DNA from: Oscillospiraceae bacterium
GTDB taxonomy: Bacteria; Bacillota; Clostridia; Oscillospirales; Acutalibacteraceae
Length of the DNA stretch: 34,062 bases
Direction: 5' to 3'
NCBI GenBank assembly: GCA_015065885.1
Contig: SVPJ01000026.1
Location: forward strand, 1-34,062
A program made the translations under genes and the position numbers. The notes below the pieces were generated by a model. It had not been told where the DNA came from, searched no databases, and saw nothing but the letters and a program-made list of their open reading frames with translations. Every line of letters starts with the position of its first letter. Position 1 is the first letter of the stretch. Of the stretch, positions 16,501 to 23,096 are shown piece after piece.

Positions 16501-17006
16501 GGAAGGAACATACCCGTCTTACCGTCACCAACACCACCAAGCGCGTGATGTTGCGTCTGACCAAGACCGACCTTGCCAAGACCGTGCAGCTCAAGGGTGC
16601 CGCCTTCACGCTGGAGGCGGTGGACGAAAACGGCGACCTGCTCAGCGGCGAGGTTTCCAAATCGGCGGTGACGGGAGAGGCGGGTACGCTGATCTTCGAT
16701 AACCTCAAATGTAATATTCGCTATCGCTTGACCGAGACCGAAGCCCCGTCGGGCTATCTGAAAAATGAAGAATACATCTACTTCACCATTCAGGAAAGCG
16801 GTACGGTCGTGGTAGAAAACAGTTTTTATGCCGAAGCGGGTGCCACTGCCTATAACATTGTCGTGAAAAACGGGCAGGCGGTCACCCTCCCCGAATCGGG
16901 GGCGGTCGGAACGGGTATGTTCTATGTCATGGGGGCGCTGTTACTGGCGCTTGCCTGTGGCGTGTACATAAAGCATCTCCAAAAAAGGAGGTGCCACAAT
17001 CAGTAA
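13566..17006 (+). CDS. Large tip/adhesin pilin with SpaA/CnaB domains and LPESG sorting signal
   Basis: The 1146-residue product begins with a basic segment and a hydrophobic signal (LNWLVYIAAALVCAAACVLMFSVN). Near residues 50-80 come two Cys/His motifs of the C-x-x-x-H form (RCGMPEHTHGDACY, ICQTAAHVHDGNCY). The middle contains beta-rich segments, including an FKGW...LIWEELLQ...LTAVWEY region like Listeria-Bacteroides repeats. The C-terminal third holds SpaA/CnaB-type isopeptide domains: IIIKKQDGRTGVPIGGAVFCLE ending VREIKAPTGY; VTVQKAWDC..WQDVTVQLL ending WSVRETA; LRLTKTDLAKTVQLKGAAF ending YRLTETEAPSGY. The final LPESG (1108-1112), a helix and KHLQKRR form the sorting signal; Ser replaces the usual Thr. 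Its place before the backbone pilin and its size mark it as the tip adhesin. The start ATG follows GAGAGGGA. Confidence 0.92.
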   Translation: MRGTRYKKQKLNILNWLVYIAAALVCAAACVLMFSVNVIPTVGLEQALRCGMPEHTHGDACYDGDFLICQTAAHVHDGNCYIVLLKENDINGILTLLGGREGQSLEGVIHNVVNTALVYNQNLNAPDSPILSPLDSHTVEQLNDTIADEQDLPDIVLNENINTSEGVQLLGVGDSAVGTQYRANFYVYLDGKWTCIGNLPFTATRNGSRYNATIPTADVLELVNDSLGTEYLYSDFDLSVSTSQNGTYSKTNLSLTSSTATIAYRQSSSAVKETRYVHLIPKNGAAASTAFAFYTVRYVYPDGTETREYVRANSTVTLPTGNYEWTDGTALYAAGETVTVTRATAFTARTLGPITHVNVHYNVAFPTVSGVTVNTAPTIAGTASATVTDEYSENAVATVRNVSQHSVQGLVNNNGTGLTRVIQFKGWRVGDSDTVLQPNTQLIWEELLQYSGNTTSVTLTAVWEYDPLQTASFFIRFDSVAVDTNGNVTSQDSNKYTQQLFAAYVGGVDTSKSSSQLQSLYGIADTTSDNSYGADQAIRALYGERTDGVWLSALPSDEYIFENLVQYANTGYLSVGGVPVKAEDLNSREYAIRWYVFKSQSDAWHIDGKLVKKVGLIHVYKTFAGNKQLVSEAKTDFSIDATDVSTGENTVLDLNNYKKYDAATDTYMWELTDVEYGEYWTITEHPHRFADPAVTFSVYSEYTVMDAHGDQSHTGAGTSLTVSGMTYALDEGIDEVLRAEFTNIYNRNDSIIIKKQDGRTGVPIGGAVFCLEQNGKTLTFTYDAASDRYVYDPQNGTVKDLSGNANGYYEICIDNFSYDLGPIVVREIKAPTGYSPIGNIEVGRTDQNGTIGILSGNSELIQYVGGVLIVGNSTDSSSVTVQKAWDCAETEWQDVTVQLLANGKLVTTVIAGVPPQVVLNDTNAWQYTWHNLPVYVNGEKIAWSVRETAIGSETVKADGSFVNWLVSYGLPIVTTDADGKEHTRLTVTNTTKRVMLRLTKTDLAKTVQLKGAAFTLEAVDENGDLLSGEVSKSAVTGEAGTLIFDNLKCNIRYRLTETEAPSGYLKNEEYIYFTIQESGTVVVENSFYAEAGATAYNIVVKNGQAVTLPESGAVGTGMFYVMGALLLALACGVYIKHLQKRRCHNQ

Positions 17007-17052
17007 ATTGCTTTCGGTAACCCTAAAAACAATCAGAAAGGAAGGAAACAAA

Positions 17053-18729
17053 ATGAAAGCAATCAAAAAAGTCCTCGCAGTCCTCGCATGCTTGTGTCTG
17101 GTGCTCAGCTGTGCCGTGTTTGCGGTATCGGCGGCAGACCCGACGGGAAGCATCACCATCCAGAATCCGGATCACTCCGACGCAACGGTGGCGGGTAAGA
17201 CCTTTAACGTGTATAAGGTCTTCAACGCGACCACCAACGGTACCAACACCTCGTACAGTTGGTATACCGATACGAACGGTGACGTGCCGTTCTACGATTT
17301 CTTCTACGGCCCGAACGGTGTGGTTGCGAAAAACGTGACCGACGGCAACGTACAGAAAGCGGTGGAGCACGTGGCGTCCATCACCGACAACCTGGATCTT
17401 TCGCAGTTTGCGGAAAGTCTGCACACGTACGTGACCACCAACAGCGTTGCGACCTACATCGATCCGGTGGAGGCGGGCACGTCCACCTCGGTGAAGATCG
17501 ACGACCTGAGCTACGGCTACTATCTCGTGTACGATAACACCGACCTGTCCACCCCCGGCACCAGTGCGGTGCGTTCGGCGGTCATGCTGTCCAACGTGAA
17601 CAAGGATGCGGTCATCACCCTGAAGGCAAACCGCCCGCAGGTGACGAAGCAGGTGAAGGAGAACAACGGTACGTACGGCAAGGGCACCTCGGTCTCCATC
17701 GGTGACGTCGTGACCTTCCGCATCACCACGCTTGTGCCGCAGCACACGATGTACACCGCCTACCACTATTCGGTGGAGGACACGATGCACGACGGCATGG
17801 TGTTGAACACCGCTTCCATCAAGGTGTACTACGACGACGTCCTGCAGGCGGAGGGTACGGGCTACGACCTGACTCTTGCGCCGTCGGCAACGGTGGATTT
17901 CGCGGTGGATTTCACCGATTACATGGATAATTTCGACACCAACAAGACGCTGGTCATCGAGTACGATGCGACCGTGACCAATGCGATCGAAGCGCAGACG
18001 GCGAACCAGAACACGGCGAAACTCATCTACAGCAACGACCCGACCAACGAGCTTTCCACCGGTAGCGTGGAGGATGCGGCGAACGTCTATTCCTATCAGC
18101 TCGTGTTTACCAAGTTCGCGCAGGATACCAACGGCGTGCTCACCAACGTGCGTCTGGCGGGTGCGGAATTCCAGCTGTACCGCGTGACCGGCAGCGGTGA
18201 CGAGCTGATCACCTTCACCACCGAAACCGCGACCAACGTGGAAGGTGCCTCCTTCACGAAGTACATCGTGGCCGCTGACGGCGCCGGCACGACCGACACC
18301 CTGACGGTGCACGGTGAAGGTGCTGCGACCATTACGCTGGATCATTTGAATCTGGGCGGCCACTTGGGTGACGTGTTCATCTTTGGTCTTTCGGAAGGTG
18401 AGTACAAACTGGTCGAGACTAAGGCGCCCGACGGCTACGTGCTGCCGGATGCGCCCTTCATGTTGAACGTGGTGGACGAGATCGGCGCGCTCGGCTCGGT
18501 CGGCACGCTGAACGTGACCGGTTCGCACACGGGCGTGGGCAGCATCGTCAACACCAAGGGTATGGCGGAATCCATCCTGACCGTGTGGGCGGAGATCACC
18601 AACAAGCCCGGTGCCGCATTGCCCGAAACGGGCGGCATGGGTACCACCCTCTTCACCGTGCTCGGTGTGGTGCTGATGGCAGGTGCTGTTGCTTTTTTTA
18701 CTTCAAGAAAAAGAAGTAGTGTGGCGTAA
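17053..18729 (+). CDS. Major (backbone) pilin, isopeptide-forming, LPETG
   Basis: The ATG at 17053 follows AAGGAAGG; an upstream TTG has poor spacing. The 558-residue product has a classical Sec signal (AIKKVLAVLACLCLVLSCAVFAVSA, cut before ADPTG). Domain 1 (GSITIQNPDHSDATVAGKTFNVYKVF) ends at VITLKANRP; Lys191 there is the best candidate for the inter-subunit lysine, though no canonical YPKN is present. Domain 2 starts QVTKQVKENNG. The last domain starts LVFTKFAQDTNGVLTNVRLAGAEFQLYRV and carries the E-box LVETKAPDGY. LPETG (523-527), a hydrophobic helix and RKRSS complete the sorting signal. Fimbrial isopeptide proteins of this form polymerise through a class C sortase, which is the next gene. 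Codons are strongly biased (GTG, ACC, AAG, GAC), in keeping with high expression. Confidence 0.94.
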   Translation: MKAIKKVLAVLACLCLVLSCAVFAVSAADPTGSITIQNPDHSDATVAGKTFNVYKVFNATTNGTNTSYSWYTDTNGDVPFYDFFYGPNGVVAKNVTDGNVQKAVEHVASITDNLDLSQFAESLHTYVTTNSVATYIDPVEAGTSTSVKIDDLSYGYYLVYDNTDLSTPGTSAVRSAVMLSNVNKDAVITLKANRPQVTKQVKENNGTYGKGTSVSIGDVVTFRITTLVPQHTMYTAYHYSVEDTMHDGMVLNTASIKVYYDDVLQAEGTGYDLTLAPSATVDFAVDFTDYMDNFDTNKTLVIEYDATVTNAIEAQTANQNTAKLIYSNDPTNELSTGSVEDAANVYSYQLVFTKFAQDTNGVLTNVRLAGAEFQLYRVTGSGDELITFTTETATNVEGASFTKYIVAADGAGTTDTLTVHGEGAATITLDHLNLGGHLGDVFIFGLSEGEYKLVETKAPDGYVLPDAPFMLNVVDEIGALGSVGTLNVTGSHTGVGSIVNTKGMAESILTVWAEITNKPGAALPETGGMGTTLFTVLGVVLMAGAVAFFTSRKRSSVA

Positions 18730-18831
18730 AAGAAGAGCGTTTCGTCGGAGCGACTGATTTTTAGCCACCCCGCAAAAGCTATTTCTTTTTCTAAAACCAA
18801 ATGACAATGATGCAAAAGGAGGGAAAGGTCC

Positions 18832-19683
18832 ATGAAAAAACATGTGACTACGATATTGGTTGCGGTGTTATTTCTCTGCGGCCTTTCCCTCTTTTTGTAT
18901 CCGACGGTCAGCAACCTCTACAATCAGCACCTGAACAAGCAGCTCATCGGCGAGTATGAGGAGGCATTCCAAAATACTACCCCCGAAGAGTTCGGCGAGG
19001 CGATGGCGGATGCCGTTGCCTACAATCAGCATTACGCCGACGATGCGGCACTGAAAGAACTTGGTTTAACGTATGAAGACGTGTTGAACGTGGCGGATAA
19101 CGGTGTGATGGGGTATATTGAGATCCCGAAGATCAACGTATCGCTCATTATGTATCACGGCATTGAGGAGATGGCGTTGCAACGCGGTATCGGGCACGTG
19201 CCCTCCTCGCACTTGCCCGTTGGAGGCAGCAGTACCCACTGCGTTTTGGCAGGGCACACGGGTCTGCCTTCCGCCAAACTGCTCACCAATATCGATCGTC
19301 TGGAGATCGGAGATCGGTTTTATCTTCATGTGTTAAACGAGGTGCTTACGTATCAGATCGACGACATCGCGGTGGTGGAGCCCGATGAGGTGTCCAAACT
19401 CAACGTGGTCAGCGGCAAGGATCACGTCACGCTGGTCACCTGCACCCCCTACGGTGTGAACTCGCATCGCTTGCTGGTGCGCGGTGTCCGTGCGGACGGC
19501 AACGGCGACCTTTCGGCAAACAAGGACAGCGTGCTGAACGAGTTGTTGCACGTAGATATGAAATACGTGCTCACCTTCTCGCTCATCGGGCTTGCTATCG
19601 TAGGTGTCGCGGTCGTCAAATTCCGCGCACTGTGGAAAAAGCGTAAGATAAAAGGCGGCGAACAACATGACGAAACTGTGTAA
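18832..19683 (+). CDS. Class C (pilin-polymerising) sortase
   Basis: The 283-residue product has an N-terminal helix ending LFLYPTVSNLYNQ (a class C hallmark), a catalytic beta-barrel, and a C-terminal helix (YVLTFSLIGLAIVGVAVVKF) followed by KKRK, also typical of class C. His142 in LAGHTGLPSAKLLTNIDRL, Cys204 in TLVTCTPYGVNSHRLLVRG and Arg213 form the active site. No clear DPW/DPF lid motif is visible in the N-terminal loop, so the lid may be of another type. It links pilin subunits between the LPETG threonine of one and a lysine of the next. AAAGGAGGGAAAGG precedes the ATG. The gap of 102 bases after the backbone pilin is the longest inside the operon. Confidence 0.94.
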   Translation: MKKHVTTILVAVLFLCGLSLFLYPTVSNLYNQHLNKQLIGEYEEAFQNTTPEEFGEAMADAVAYNQHYADDAALKELGLTYEDVLNVADNGVMGYIEIPKINVSLIMYHGIEEMALQRGIGHVPSSHLPVGGSSTHCVLAGHTGLPSAKLLTNIDRLEIGDRFYLHVLNEVLTYQIDDIAVVEPDEVSKLNVVSGKDHVTLVTCTPYGVNSHRLLVRGVRADGNGDLSANKDSVLNELLHVDMKYVLTFSLIGLAIVGVAVVKFRALWKKRKIKGGEQHDETV

Positions 19684-20554
19684 ACGGGCGTCGGTCGTCG
19701 CGGTACTACTGCTTTGGCTGTGCACGATGCTGTTGCCGTGCTACGCGACGACGACGGAAGGAAGGATCACGGTACTCCTGCAGGATGCCGAAAAGACCCC
19801 GCTTCAAAACGTGGGGGTAAATATTTGTCAGGTGGCACAATGGGACGGCGCGGAGTACCACCTTGCGGAAGGATTTGAACATTCGGGACTTTCGCTTTCG
19901 GGTGTGCTGAATTTCCCGAACGAGGCAACCGCAAAGGATATCGCGGCGTACGTTTTGCAGCACGACGTACCCTGTCAAGCGGTGCGCGCGGCGAACGGCA
20001 CGGCAGATTTCCAAAACGTACCCCTTGGCATTTGGCTGGTGTACGGCAATGCCGAGGATGCCTATGTGTTTAACCCGTATTTGGTATTGTTGCCGTATTC
20101 GGCGGAAGGCGAACGGCATTACACGAGCACCTCAGCCCCGAAAACGGAGGATAACGCCCTGCGGCGGCAGAGCATCTACGTATTAAAACGCTGGAACGAC
20201 CAAAGTGACCGTGCAGGCAAGCGTCCCGCGGCGGTGACGGTGGAACTGCTGGACGGCGGCAGGGTGGTTGCAGCGGTGGAATTGAGCGAGCAAAACGGGT
20301 GGTCACACACCTTCACGGGGATGCCGAAGGACGGCGTCTACACCGTGAGGGAAACGCCCGTGACGGATTACGTTGCCCACTACGGCGGCGATGCCGTGGA
20401 GGGCTTCGTCATCACCAACACCTACGAAGCAGAAAAACTGCCGCAAACGGGGCAGTTGCTGTGGCCGATCGTGCTGCTGAGCGTAGCAGGTGTGGCGTTC
20501 CTGCTGCTCGGTATTTTGGAGCTGGGAGCCAAACGAAATGAAACGAAGAAGTAA
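19667..20554 (+). CDS. Minor (basal/anchor) pilin, CnaB-type, LPQTG
   Basis: The 295-residue product has a signal peptide (VVAVLLLWLCTMLLPCYATT), an N-terminal beta domain (GRITVLLQDAEKTPLQNVGVNICQV, ending ADFQNVPLGIWLVYG) and a CnaB domain (SIYVLKRWNDQSDRAGKRPAAVTVELLDGG, with the E-box-like YTVRETPVTDY and FVITNTY). LPQTG (258-262), a hydrophobic stretch and GAKRNETKK form the sorting signal. Its small size and place after the pilin sortase suggest the basal pilin that ties the fibre to the wall. The start overlaps the sortase stop by 17 bases, so translation is probably coupled; the ribosome binding site is weak. Confidence 0.88.
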   Translation: MTKLCKRASVVAVLLLWLCTMLLPCYATTTEGRITVLLQDAEKTPLQNVGVNICQVAQWDGAEYHLAEGFEHSGLSLSGVLNFPNEATAKDIAAYVLQHDVPCQAVRAANGTADFQNVPLGIWLVYGNAEDAYVFNPYLVLLPYSAEGERHYTSTSAPKTEDNALRRQSIYVLKRWNDQSDRAGKRPAAVTVELLDGGRVVAAVELSEQNGWSHTFTGMPKDGVYTVRETPVTDYVAHYGGDAVEGFVITNTYEAEKLPQTGQLLWPIVLLSVAGVAFLLLGILELGAKRNETKK

Positions 20555-21101
20555 GGGTATCGTGTTTCTCTGTCTTGGCGCAGCGTTGCTTTTGTGTGCG
20601 GGCGGGTGGTATCTCGCTCTGCAGGCGGAGGATGACGCTGCGGGACGGCAAGCGACAGCCGTGCTGACGGCATGGGACACGGCGCCGACCGAGCGATCGA
20701 CGGAACACGCCGAAACGGTGCTTGTCGCGGGGAACGACCGCTTTTGCGGAAAACTGACGGTCGATGCGTTGGGGCTTACCCTGCCCGTACACAGTGAGTG
20801 GGATTACGCCCGCTTGAAAACGGCGCCCTGCCGTTACGTCGGCACGGCACAAGCGGGCAATATGGTGATCGCCGCCCACAATTACGACAGCCATTTCGGT
20901 CGGCTTCGACGGTTGGCCGTGGGGGATGCGGTGACCTTCAAGGACGTCGACGGAACGGTGTATCGTTACACGGTAAAAGAGGTCGTCACCCTTGACGGCA
21001 CGGCGGTAGAGGATATGCGCGCAGGCGAGTGGGATCTCACCCTGTTTACCTGTACCAAAAGCGGCAAGCAACGGGTGACGGTGCGTTGCGAGCAGGAATA
21101 A
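20538..21101 (+). CDS. Second sortase of the pilus locus (class A/D-like, short)
   Basis: The 187-residue product starts at the ATG at 20538, overlapping the minor pilin stop by 17 bases; an in-frame ATG 16 codons upstream lies inside the pilin gene and gives no signal anchor. An N-terminal helix (GIVFLCLGAALLLCAGGWYLAL) anchors the enzyme. The barrel has APCRYVGTAQAGNMVIAAHNYDSHFGRL with His114, LTLFTCTKSGKQRVTVRC with Cys172, and Arg179. There is no C-terminal membrane helix, so it is not class C. It could attach the finished pilus to the cell wall or serve the unusual LPESG protein; which, the sequence does not tell. It is the last gene of the operon. Confidence 0.88.
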   Translation: MKRRSKGIVFLCLGAALLLCAGGWYLALQAEDDAAGRQATAVLTAWDTAPTERSTEHAETVLVAGNDRFCGKLTVDALGLTLPVHSEWDYARLKTAPCRYVGTAQAGNMVIAAHNYDSHFGRLRRLAVGDAVTFKDVDGTVYRYTVKEVVTLDGTAVEDMRAGEWDLTLFTCTKSGKQRVTVRCEQE

Positions 21102-21104
21102 AAA

Positions 21105-21124
21105 ACCACCCTATAACGGGTGGT
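21105..21124 (-). terminator. Hairpin with T-tract on the minus strand
   Basis: ACCACCC (21105-21111) pairs with GGGTGGT (21118-21124). Read on the minus strand it is followed by T6, so it would stop transcripts coming leftward through the esterase gene. A similar palindrome facing the other way sits at 21401-21424, on the far side of the MITE. Confidence 0.6.
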
Positions 21125-21140
21125 CATAGGGAAAAAAATG

Positions 21141-21182
21141 GAGAGAATGCACTCTTGCGGGCGCATTCTCTTCTTGTGTTTT
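21141..21182 (+). terminator. Probable terminator of the pilus operon
   Basis: AGAGAATGC (21142-21150) pairs with GCATTCTCT (21163-21171) and is followed by TCTTGTGTTTTG. It begins 40 bases after the second sortase. Confidence 0.65.
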
Positions 21183-21217
21183 GTGAATATTTATGCCACT
21201 TAGAAAGTGGCTGTGAC

Positions 21218-21373
21218 CCTTGGCCCCCTTGTCTAAAGGGGGCTGGCATTTTCGAGTCGCAAAGCGAGGAGAAAATGACTGGGGGATTCTCTGCGACCGA
21301 GCGAGCAGCTTATATAGGACTACCCCTCAGTCTCGCTTCGCTCGCCAGCTCCCCTTACACAGGGGAGCCAAGG
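21218..21373. mobile_element. MITE-like element, about 156 bp, diverged relative of the one at 8984
   Basis: CCTTGGCCCCCTTGTCTAAAG at the left matches the reverse complement of the right end, CCTTGGCTCCCCTGTGTAAGG, over about 30 bases as far as GCTGGC, with a few mismatches. The inside has GGCATTTTCG...GAAAATGACTGGGGG as in the other copies, plus CGAAGCGAGACTGAG-type arms. It sits between the pilus operon and the esterase gene, flanked on both sides by related CCACCCT.TAAC hairpins. Confidence 0.78.
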
Positions 21374-21400
21374 CGCACGCCCGCCAATCCCTAACTCCAC

Positions 21401-21424
21401 CCACCCTGTAACGAGTGGTTTTTT
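21401..21424 (+). terminator. Weak hairpin followed by T6
   Basis: CCACCC-tgtaac-GAGTGG has one mismatch and runs into TTTTTT at 21419-21424. It resembles the hairpin at 21105-21124 and may be the operon's older terminator, cut off by the MITE. Confidence 0.45.
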
Positions 21425-21462
21425 ATGTGTGGGGAAGGTTTTCGGATCCTCTTCGCCGCTGT

Positions 21463-22230
21463 TTATAACGTCGCCAACGCCTCGCCGGCGAGGGTGCCGA
21501 GTACGGAAAGTCCGCGGTTGTTAAAGTGTCCGTCTTCCTGCGGGTTGATGAATTGTGCATCCAGGCTCATCGGCACGGCTTCGCGCGTCAGCATTACGAA
21601 GTCGCGGTCGCGTGCGGCGACTTCCTCCTGCGCTTGCTGAATGACCTCGTCATCCAGCCGTCCCTCCTCACGGGTGCGGTCGACGAGCCATCGCACCGTG
21701 CCGCAGAAGTACCCGACTTGAATGATGCCGAAACGGTGGATACCCACGTCCCGTTTCAGGTCGTCTTTGTAGGCGGTGAGCAGGGCGGCGTAGTCTTCGC
21801 CCGTCGTACGTTCAATGGCGTCCGATTCGCCCTGCAGCCATACGTAATATATGTTCTTAACCGTGCCGAGGGTGGCGGCTTTTTGAATGCCCGCCGTCAA
21901 TTTCTCCGCCGCTTTCTCATAGCGCGGCGTGCCTTTTTGCCACTGGGCAACGGTGGTGGCACCTTGTGCCGCGTGGATCATCACCACCGCCCGTCCCGTC
22001 GCCCGAACGTACGTGCGACAGCAATCGGGTGCGAGTGAGCCGAAACCGTAAGACGCGGCACCGAGCAACGGCTCAATGTTTTCGCCTACGGGATGACGCA
22101 CAGGACGCAACTCATCGGTGAGCAGGCAGTATTCCCACGCATTTGCCACCGTCTCGTTCGGGTCGGGCAAGCACTCTGTCTGCCCCTCCATATTACTCTG
22201 TCCGCCGAAGATCAACACGTCGATGTCCAT
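21463..22230 (-). CDS. Sialate O-acetylesterase-like SGNH hydrolase (SASA domain)
   Basis: The ATG at 22230, seven bases after GGAGGG, gives 255 residues; the longer frame upstream lacks a site. The N-terminus DVLIFGGQSNMEGQ carries the nucleophile Ser12 in the GQSNM motif of the SASA/carbohydrate esterase 6 group. IHAAQGATTVAQW and WLQGESDA are the oxyanion and G-E-S-D blocks, and EDGHFNNRGLSVLG near the end carries the Asp and His of the triad. These enzymes remove O-acetyl groups from sialic acids or other sugars. No signal peptide is seen, so it is likely cytoplasmic. It has its own promoter inside the end of the DUF6514-like gene. A link to mucin-glycan use with the GH95/GH78 pair is inferred. 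Confidence 0.88.
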   Translation of the reverse strand: MDIDVLIFGGQSNMEGQTECLPDPNETVANAWEYCLLTDELRPVRHPVGENIEPLLGAASYGFGSLAPDCCRTYVRATGRAVVMIHAAQGATTVAQWQKGTPRYEKAAEKLTAGIQKAATLGTVKNIYYVWLQGESDAIERTTGEDYAALLTAYKDDLKRDVGIHRFGIIQVGYFCGTVRWLVDRTREEGRLDDEVIQQAQEEVAARDRDFVMLTREAVPMSLDAQFINPQEDGHFNNRGLSVLGTLAGEALATL

Positions 22231-22262
22231 GCCGCACCCTCCGTAAAAATTACTGTATGTGC

Positions 22263-22291
22263 AGTATATCACAGATGTGCCTCAAAGTAAA
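22263..22291 (-). promoter_or_regulatory. Promoter of the esterase gene
   Basis: On the minus strand TTTACT (22291-22286), 17 bp and TATACT (22268-22263) lie 32 bases before the ATG. The -35 overlaps the stop codon of the upstream DUF6514-like gene. Confidence 0.7.
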
Positions 22292-22506
22292 CCCCCGTCG
22301 AGCCAGTCTTCCACCACATCTTGCAGATGAAGAGGAGAGAGACGCCCCTCGTACATACGCCGCCTGAGCGCCGCCACCGCTGCGCGATCGACCGAAACGT
22401 CCTCCACGACGGCGCACCCTTCGTCACTTTCAATGCGGATACCGTACGTGGTGTGTGCCCTTCCTTCCACCACGATATGGCTTATGACTTCCTCGATACG
22501 ATACAT
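22282..22506 (-). CDS. DUF6514-like small protein
   Basis: The ATG at 22506 gives 74 residues beginning MYRIEEVISHIVVEGRAHTTYGIRI, then EDVSVDRAAVAALRRRMYEGRLSPLHLQDVVEDWLDGG. The pattern 'YGI...VEDIS.DR..V..L......LSP.HL.DVVEDFL' is that of DUF6514, a short Clostridial family without known function. The long N-terminal extension available upstream crosses the palindrome at 22524-22558 and looks non-coding, so the short form is preferred. The gene directly precedes the esterase; a perfect inverted repeat covers its promoter region. Confidence 0.75.
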   Translation of the reverse strand: MYRIEEVISHIVVEGRAHTTYGIRIESDEGCAVVEDVSVDRAAVAALRRRMYEGRLSPLHLQDVVEDWLDGGLL

Positions 22507-22523
22507 ACGCACACCCCATACCC

Positions 22524-22558
22524 TCTCTGTTTTGTGATATAATATCACAAAACAGAGA
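22524..22558. promoter_or_regulatory. Perfect 16-bp inverted repeat upstream of the DUF6514-like gene (operator candidate)
   Basis: TCTCTGTTTTGTGATA (22524-22539) and TATCACAAAACAGAGA (22543-22558) flank TAA. The centre contains the -10-like TATTAT of the minus-strand promoter (TTGCTT at 22567-22562, 17-bp spacer). No T-tract follows on the minus strand, so an operator is more likely than a terminator. The inner TGTGA-N7-TCACA resembles CRP/FNR-type sites with one extra base. Confidence 0.65.
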
Positions 22559-22607
22559 AAAAAGCAAGAGTTTTTTAAGAAAAGCGGAATTTTCTCGCAA
22601 AAAACAG

Positions 22608-22623
22608 CGGAGTGATCACTCCG
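22608..22623. promoter_or_regulatory. Perfect 16-bp palindrome before the AbrB-like fragment
   Basis: CGGAGTGATCACTCCG is fully self-complementary. It lies 50 bases before the ATG of the truncated AbrB-like ORF and has no T-tract. Its role is unknown. Confidence 0.5.
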
Positions 22624-22673
22624 AAAACAACAAATAATAGTATCACGATTTGAATTAAAAGGAGAATTTATAT

Positions 22674-22814
22674 ATGAAAGCAACAGGGATTGTACGTCGC
22701 ATAGAGGCTCGTGTTATAATAACACCAAAACCAGAAAGCCGCATAAACACCGGGTTTTTCAACTTAAACTGCAAGGGAGAGCCGTTTTCACTGCCCTGTT
22801 GCATCCAAAATTAA
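22674..22814 (+). pseudogene. Truncated AbrB/SpoVT-family gene start (left copy)
   Basis: MKATGIVRRIEARVIITPK after an AAAGGAGA site matches the start of the AbrB/SpoVT DNA-binding fold (family pattern MKATGIVRRIDDLGRVVIPKEIRR). After about 19 residues the match ends and 27 unrelated residues run to a stop at 22814. The DNA-binding fold needs about 45 residues and two strands that are missing here, so this is a remnant. A second remnant with the same start is at 33632-33706. Confidence 0.7.
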
Positions 22815-22831
22815 ATATTCAAACTCACAAG

Positions 22832-22865
22832 AAAAGCCGACTGAGCATTTAAACTCATTCGGCTT
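22832..22865 (-). terminator. Terminator of the sensory operon
   Basis: On the minus strand AAAGCCGAATGAG pairs with CTCAGTCGGCTTTT (one mismatch) around a short AT loop and is followed by CTTG. It lies just after the XRE gene. Confidence 0.72.
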
Positions 22866-22874
22866 TCGTTATGA

Positions 22875-23096
22875 TTATTTATCTCCATGCAATATCCAAT
22901 CGGCATCGTATCCAAACTCCATACCAATGAGCTTAGCAAGCATAGGGGAAATGGTTTTGTTTTGGTTGGTACCGGGGCGGCTGTTGCTTGTTAGGATGTA
23001 AAGGTAATTTTCCGACATACCGACACGTTTTGCAAATTCACGCTTCGATATTTTTTGTTCGGAAATAATTTTGTTTAGTCGTGCTTCCAGTGTCAT
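22875..23096 (-). CDS. Small XRE-type helix-turn-helix regulator
   Basis: The 73-residue product reads as a bare Cro/C1-type domain: LEARLNKIISEQKISKREFAKRVGMSENYLYILTSNSRPG, then MLAKLIGMEFGYDADWILHG. The helix-turn-helix is KREFAKRVGMSENYLYIL. It has no sensor or dimerisation domain. The ATG overlaps the stop of the LuxR-type gene (ATGA), so the two are translationally coupled and it is the last gene of a three-gene operon. It may repress the operon through the palindrome at 26314-26333, which is an inference. Base composition matches its operon partners. Confidence 0.85.
   Translation of the reverse strand: MTLEARLNKIISEQKISKREFAKRVGMSENYLYILTSNSRPGTNQNKTISPMLAKLIGMEFGYDADWILHGDK

Noticed and set aside
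14364-16511. A 715-codon minus-strand frame inside the tip pilin gene
   Set aside because: It has no binding site and Val/Arg/His-rich composition; it mirrors the codon bias of the pilin gene.
17023-18528. A 501-codon minus-strand frame inside the backbone pilin gene
   Set aside because: Antisense shadow with no start signal; the plus-strand protein has signal peptide, E-box and LPETG.
22524-22558. Rho-independent terminator
   Set aside because: No T-tract follows on either strand in a direction that fits a gene, and the palindrome overlaps a -10-like element.
22282-22683. Longer, 133-codon form of the DUF6514-like gene
   Set aside because: The extension would cross the perfect inverted repeat, is rich in Phe/Cys/Ser with no family match, and the 22506 ATG matches the family start.
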